From Akanthomyces muscarius (taxonomy: Eukaryota > Ascomycota > Sordariomycetes > Hypocreales > Cordycipitaceae), in NCBI RefSeq assembly GCF_028009165.1, contig NC_079245.1, positions 2,790,001 through 2,854,000 of the forward strand: a DNA stretch of 64,000 nt, in the 5' to 3' direction. Positions 58,099 through 64,000 of the stretch are shown here, one piece after another; the stretch's first letter is position 1; each line of letters opens with the position of its first letter. The position numbers and the translations under genes were made by a program. The notes below the pieces were generated by a model. It searched no databases, was not told where the DNA came from, and saw only the letters and a program-made list of their open reading frames with translations.

Positions 58099-59022
58099 AT
58101 GCTTGGAGCTCTGTTTCACAAGATGAATGGCAGAACGCGTGGTCGAACTTCGGATGAGGTGCCGTTCCTGGCCGACGAGGAAAAAGACAGCTTGGACTTA
58201 TCACAGTCGCCGGCAAGGCGCGATAGATGGGCCAAGTGGTTTATTTTATCTTCTGTCCTCAATATTACAGTTCTGATACCCATCTTTGCCAATTGGAGAC
58301 TACTCGGGCTGGGCCCTAAGAAGGCGTACATACCCAATGAGATATACTGTGAGTACTACTGTCACATCACAATGACAACCCAACTGACCTTTTCAAGCAC
58401 CTGCACAGTCAGTCATAGAGTATGAGACGGTTCTTTTCACAGGTGGCCTCAAAGGAGACCCGTCGCCGTACATGGGCTCGTCCGGCGAAGTCGATGCCAA
58501 GTGGGAAGAACTATACGGCAGTACGTCAAGTCCACACTGGTGCAACCAACCTGAACTAACAAAGCACCCGTCTTAGAAGCGGCCGTGTCCCAAATCGATG
58601 CGGCCATGGCGGCCAAGCTCCCGAACGCGACGACGCCGTTTAACGAGGACCCGAGCCACTACATTGTGACACTCGACGTCTTCCACCAGCTGCATTGCCT
58701 CAACATGATGCGCAAGCTCGTGTACCCGGACGTCTACCCGAAGGATCTGACATCAGGGTCGGCCGAGAGCAGGGACAATGTCGTCCACTTTGAGCACTGC
58801 TACGAGCAGCTGCGGCAGTCGCTCCAGTGCCACTCGGATGTGAGCACCATCTTTTGGGAGTGGAGTGAGAGACGGAAGAGGTATCTAGGGAATGCGCACA
58901 CGACGCACACGTGCAGGAGCTTTGAGAAGATTCGGCAGTGGGGGAATGAGAACAGAGCGCGGACGGATCTGGACTTTTATACCAAGGTCGAGGGAGCACC
59001 CATCTACCAAGAGGCAGATTAA
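58099..59022 (+). CDS. UstYa-like (DUF3328) oxidase B of the RiPP cluster
   Basis: The second UstYa-family protein of the cluster. Exons 58099-58348, 58398-58520 and 58577-59022 (introns 58349-58397 and 58521-58576) give 272 aa. The order is a short cytosolic tail with DEVPFLADEEKDSLDLSQSP, one membrane helix (WFILSSVLNITVLIPIFANW), then the lumenal domain. That domain has PAQSVIEYETVLF, YMGSSGEVDAKWEELYG, and the catalytic pair HQLHC (about 161-165) and HFEHC (about 195-199). All motif His and Cys are present, so it is probably active. It is clearly diverged from oxidase A, as UstYa and UstYb are from each other. An alternative acceptor for intron 2 exists near 58565. It is divergent from the precursor gene. 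Confidence 0.88.
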
Positions 59023-60004
59023 TGAATACAAGTCGGCGCAGAGAGCCAGCCAGGAGAGTCTCAATGCACGTACTCTGCTTCTTTTCTTTTTGTTTCTTTT
59101 CTTTGAGCGCAACCACGTCTATGATAATTGATTATTCCACTGATTGTCTCGTCCTCAAGGATAAGTAACAAGGCGATTGCCAAAAGGTCCAGAAAGCAAC
59201 GACCGCAGCTCGGCAAGCATAAGAAGAGTGTCCGAAGTGGATTTTCGAAAGCACGAGATGACATTTGAAGATTAAGCAACAGAAACTCACTACGAGTCGA
59301 GATGGCACTTGGTGACGTCGATGTTGCTTCAGTGTCGGCGAATGTGTAGGTGTAGGGTAGCTTCGCGTCGGCGAGCCGTGGCGGGGCATGACTGTTGCGT
59401 CATGCAGGCGGGCCAGAAGGGTGCCTGGCGACTCGCGATTACGCTCACTGGAGCTCACTGATGAGGGGCAAAGCAACCAGGGCCAAGCTTATTCTTTGTT
59501 CAAGCGAGTCCCGCCATTTGTTTCGACAGATGCCGTTTCGTTCTCGCATCTACATCTTTTTACGATATTGGGGGTAATGATCTTTGCGAGCGCCTGATTC
59601 ATTGCATCATAGGTAGCTCTGGTGATTCACGCACCCCTTGCCACAGGCGACAGACTGCCTAACCCGCCCGCTGGAAACGGAACCACCTGCCCTCGCCACA
59701 CGAACCTTTCTTCTTTTTCTCTCAACTCACATTGCTTGCTTGCCCGACTTCGACCACCCATCGCGCGGCCGACGGTCCCTAAGAGCGAGTTTCACATTAT
59801 TCGCGATTCGCAAAGACGGCTTCCTGGCGCTTAGCTCCAACCACCCCGAACCTGTGAGCTTCCACTGGCGCGGAATTGGCGGCACAACCCTCTTCGCCCC
59901 CAACAAAACGCCGAAACTACGAGGCGTGTGCCCACCATCGAAAGGGCAGGGGACGATTCGCATAGAAAACGATACATAGACTGGAAAAAGAAACACGATT
60001 CAGC
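59023..60004. other. Intergenic region between the RiPP cluster and UBX5
   Basis: About 980 bp containing the 3' UTR of oxidase B and the UBX5 promoter. No tailoring or transport gene is present. Nothing else was recognised. Confidence 0.5.
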
Positions 60005-61726
60005 ATGGACGTGGACGAGGAAAATATCAGCAACTTTGCAGGCATCACTGGCTCAAGTACCGATGTCGCTCGCGGTTTTCTCCAGATCGCCGGCGGCGAC
60101 TTCGAGCGTGCTGTGGCCCTCTTCTTTGAAAATCCAGAGCTGGTATCTGGCATGAGCGCCGGTTTGTCTGGCGCTGGCGGCAGCAGCAGCGGCGGGCCTT
60201 CGGCGGCAACGGCTCCTGCGGCTACATCATCATCGCGGTCCCGACTGGGTGCTTCTAGAGAGGACTCTAGCGGCGTTATACACATTACTAGCGACGACGA
60301 CGACGATATAGACTTCCACGACGCAGACAGCGGCGCCGATGACAAGGATAACGACGATGAGGACGGCCACGCCGCGGCGCTGGCGGCCAACTACGCACAG
60401 GAGGACGAGGACGCCGCCATGGCCAGAAGACTTCAGGAAGAGCTTTACCAACAGGGTGGTCCGGCCGCCGAGTCAGAGGTGCGCGCACCGATTGCGAGAA
60501 CGACGGAGACGCTCGTGGGCCCCGAGGCTGGTTGGGGACCAGAAGACAACGCGGCTTTCCTCGAGAGCCTTCGCCGGCGCCGACCGGCAGCTAGTAAGAC
60601 TACCAACACCTTTTTGATTAAGAAGGCGGTAACTAACTGAGGAATAGGAGGACGCGGTAGTGGTGTAGCCGGTCCGTTTGCACAGGGTATCTGGGCGGAT
60701 GGCCCGCCGTCGGCAAGCACAGCGGCCAACGGCACGCATGCGCGGCGACTCCAGGACCTGTTTCGGCCGCCATACGAACTCATGGTACGCATGTCATGGG
60801 ACGAGGCACGCACGCTTGGCAAAGGCGACCAGAAATGGATCCTAGTCAACTTACAGGACATGAGCGACTTTAACTGCCAGGCGCTCAACCGCGACATTTG
60901 GAAGGACGAGTCCATCAAGGACCTGGTGTCGGAGAATTTCATCTTTCTACAGTATGACAAAGACTACCCCGACGCGGAGGAGTATCTTACGTTTTACTTT
61001 CCCAACCGCACGCACGAGAATCCGGACAACTACCCGCACGTCTCGATCATCGACCCGCGCACAGGCGAGCAGGTCAAAGTCTGGACCGGGCGGCCGTTCC
61101 CGACTGCACGCGAGTTCCACGCCGAACTTGCCGAGTTTTTGGATCGGTACAGCTTAGCGGCCAACAGCAAGAACCCCGTGGCCAAGCCTAGCGGGCCCAA
61201 GCCAGCCGTGGTGGACGTGGACCGCATGACAGAGGAAGAGATGCTGGAAATGGCGCTCAAGAACAGCATGACGGGGCCTGGGACGGGCGGAAGCGGCAGC
61301 AGCGGCGGTAACTCGAGCTCGACGCCGAATGTTCACGATCCGGACGCTTACACCAAGGCTGGCACGAGCAAGGACGTGGAAGACGCAGCAATGGAGGATG
61401 CGGCAGAGGTTGATGCAGGCTCAGCTGCGTTTGCGCAGATTTCGTCAACGAATCCACACACAGAGCCAGCCAACGACCCGGCGACGACGACGCGGATCCA
61501 GTTCAAGCACGCCAACGGCCGCGTTATCCGCCGGTTCAAGGTGTCGGACCCCGTGCGGACGCTATTCGAGTGGCTCAAGGCGGAGCCTTTCGAGGGCAAA
61601 GACGGCGTGGTGTTTGAGCTGAAGAAGATGCCGCAGGGCCAGGACCTGATGGAGACATTGGACGCGACGATTGAGGAGGCGGGACTGAAGCAGGGGACGG
61701 TCATGATTGAGTTCATCGAGGACTAG
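60005..61726 (+). CDS. UBX5: UBA-UAS-UBX domain protein (UBX5/UBXN7 type)
   Basis: An adaptor linking ubiquitinated substrates to the AAA ATPase Cdc48/p97. Exons 60005-60593 and 60648-61726 (intron 60594-60647, with an AACTAAC branch site) give 555 aa. The N-terminus holds a UBA-like domain (ISNFAGITGSSTDVARGFLQIAGGDFERAVALFFE, about 7-45) and an acidic stretch. Next is a UAS thioredoxin-like domain (WILVNLQDMSDFNCQALNRDIW to DPRTGEQVKVWTG, about 250-340). A ubiquitin-interacting motif, TEEEMLEMALKNSM, follows. The C-terminus is a UBX domain (TRIQFKHANGRVIRRFKVSDPVRTLFEWL to the end) with a typical final MIEFIED. The full UBA-UAS-UIM-UBX order marks the UBXN7/Ubx5 branch. Confidence 0.93.
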
Positions 61727-63163
61727 TTGGATCGTGGGCTTTGGGCGTGCGGTTTTAGGCTCTGTCCTAAGCTACCGGCAACGACGGATTACATGAAGTA
61801 CAGGTCCGGGGCAAGGAGAGTAGACTACCGAGACGCAGTGGCTTGCAGAAAGCCTAGACTTTTGCTCATTTATTGGCCTGCGGGGGAGGGCGGAAGCTGG
61901 CTGCTTATCTTTTTATTGATTGCGCAGCGGTTAGTCTCGACATCGTAAAATATATCCCGAAATGAACAAGACAATGAATATCAGATTGGCCGTGTCAACT
62001 AGCGCGAACACCCTGGCGTCTACTGACATATGTAGACCGTGCGCGACCGGGGATTGTAGACGAGACAAAGACAACGAGGGAAAGAGCGATAGCATGAGAG
62101 TAATTTCGAGGCAGATCAAGGCAGCTTGGTTTTTTTTTTCTTCTTTCTTTCTGGCTTGATCCTGTCGGATGGGAGGGGGAAATGACTGGCTGTCGATTGT
62201 CCGGGCGTCGTTGTTTACAATGCAGCAACACAGGCGGTCGAGAGCCAGCGGATGTGGCGGCGGGCTGTGGCTTGGCTGTCATGGCGGGGCACAGCTAAGG
62301 TACGGAACGGCTGTTCCAAGGCGAGCTTTGTTTGTTATGCATCGTACCCAATCAATAACAGATGGCCACGGAGGCTGGTACTCAGGGAACAGAGGCTAAA
62401 TAGAGGTAGAGAAGGCGAACCGAGATGGGGTTTATATGATTCAGACGCCCTCATAACTATCTACCACTGCCTAGTTACCCAACAGAAGGCATATCCATGT
62501 GCGCAGTGACGACAATGGTGCGACAGTGGATACCTCGCTGTAATGTGCCTGTTTTTAGCGTGGTTCCAGAGCTGAGCCCGCTGTAATTAGGTGTACATGC
62601 CTCCACCGGGCACCGCCGCAGCGGGCGCAGGTACCTAAGCCACCCCGCTATTGGGAGCCCGGCCGCTGTAAACACGGCCGCCGCCAAAACCCCCACTCTC
62701 TTGCCTCGCCAACAGCTTTGCTACCGCCACCTCGTGTGCGTTGCGTTGCGTCGCGTTGCCCTTTGATCTTTGTCTCTCTCGATCGTTTGGATCTGGCCTC
62801 TGGAATTTTGCATCTGACTTTTTCCGTCATTTGTCTTTCCCCTTCTTTGACCCCCTCCCCCGGCCCCCCCTTGCTGCCAGCTGAGCGTTGGTGCTGCGTG
62901 CCGTAGCTTGCACTTGTGCAGTGGTCGCCTTTCTTTATTTCTGTCTTGTCGAAATCCCGTTTCTTTCGCCCTGCATGCCGCTGCTGGGCCGTGCATACTG
63001 CATCCTGCGCCTCGAAAGCCTCGTCCTCTGAAACCGTCACCGCTCGAACCTAGCTCACGATTTTCTCTCCCTCTCCTCTCTACGCCCGACGTCGAATTGA
63101 ATAACCTGGGTCGGGTTGGAACAGTATCGGAGCAAGCTGCGGGAGCTTGCCCGCACTACCACA
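61727..63163. other. Intergenic region with the kinase promoter
   Basis: About 1.4 kb in tandem orientation. A short T/C-rich leader (62700-63160), common in fungal housekeeping promoters, precedes the kinase ATG. No gene was seen. Confidence 0.5.

Positions 63164-64000
<837 letters not shown>

Overview
The window reads as nuclear DNA of a filamentous ascomycete, most likely a hypocrealean Sordariomycete. Genes are intron-poor, with short introns of about 50-115 nt, GT..AG borders and CTAAC-like branch sites. Coding DNA is GC-rich at third positions. Families such as CFEM, UstYa/DUF3328, Zn2Cys6 and the PDX pathway fit this group. Genus cannot be told from sequence alone. Coding models below were spliced by hand from frame continuity, donor/acceptor motifs and family conservation.

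Layout. 1-6.1 kb: ALG9 (cut by the left edge), NAF1 and a secreted M28 aminopeptidase. 7.2-11.7 kb: a divergent cupin / zinc-type oxidoreductase pair, then a divergent pair of secreted proteins, one with two CFEM domains. 13.2-15.8 kb: GINS subunit PSF2 and a short Zn2Cys6 regulator whose first exons include a possible 4-nt microexon. 15.8-19.1 kb: gene-free. 19.1-24.9 kb: LYC1-like acetyltransferase, prolyl-tRNA synthetase and chaperonin CCT1. 25.6-27.2 kb: a sugar transporter gene with an in-frame stop, between low-complexity tracts. 28.8-34.8 kb: an ankyrin protein and both subunits of PLP synthase (PDX2 and PDX1), divergently arranged. 35.5-39.9 kb: a small proline-rich protein, a GNAT acetyltransferase and a decayed kinase gene. 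41.4-43.0 kb: a three-RRM RNA-binding protein. 43-49.2 kb: a 6-kb stretch without a credible gene. 49.2-61.7 kb: ECM29, a compact peptide cluster, then a UBX5-type p97 adaptor. 63.2 kb to the right edge: the start of a germinal-centre (STE20-type) kinase.

The most interesting part is 54.9-59.0 kb. A 94-aa secreted precursor carries two identical 19-residue repeats ending at Kex2 sites (Gly-Lys-Arg). The repeats differ in DNA only at silent third positions. It lies between two UstYa-like (DUF3328) oxidase genes with paired HxxHC motifs. This is the minimal layout of a dikaritin-type fungal RiPP cluster, with a core peptide (NPDILYFMPVGWG) that I do not recognise from described products. It is inserted between the housekeeping genes ECM29 and UBX5.
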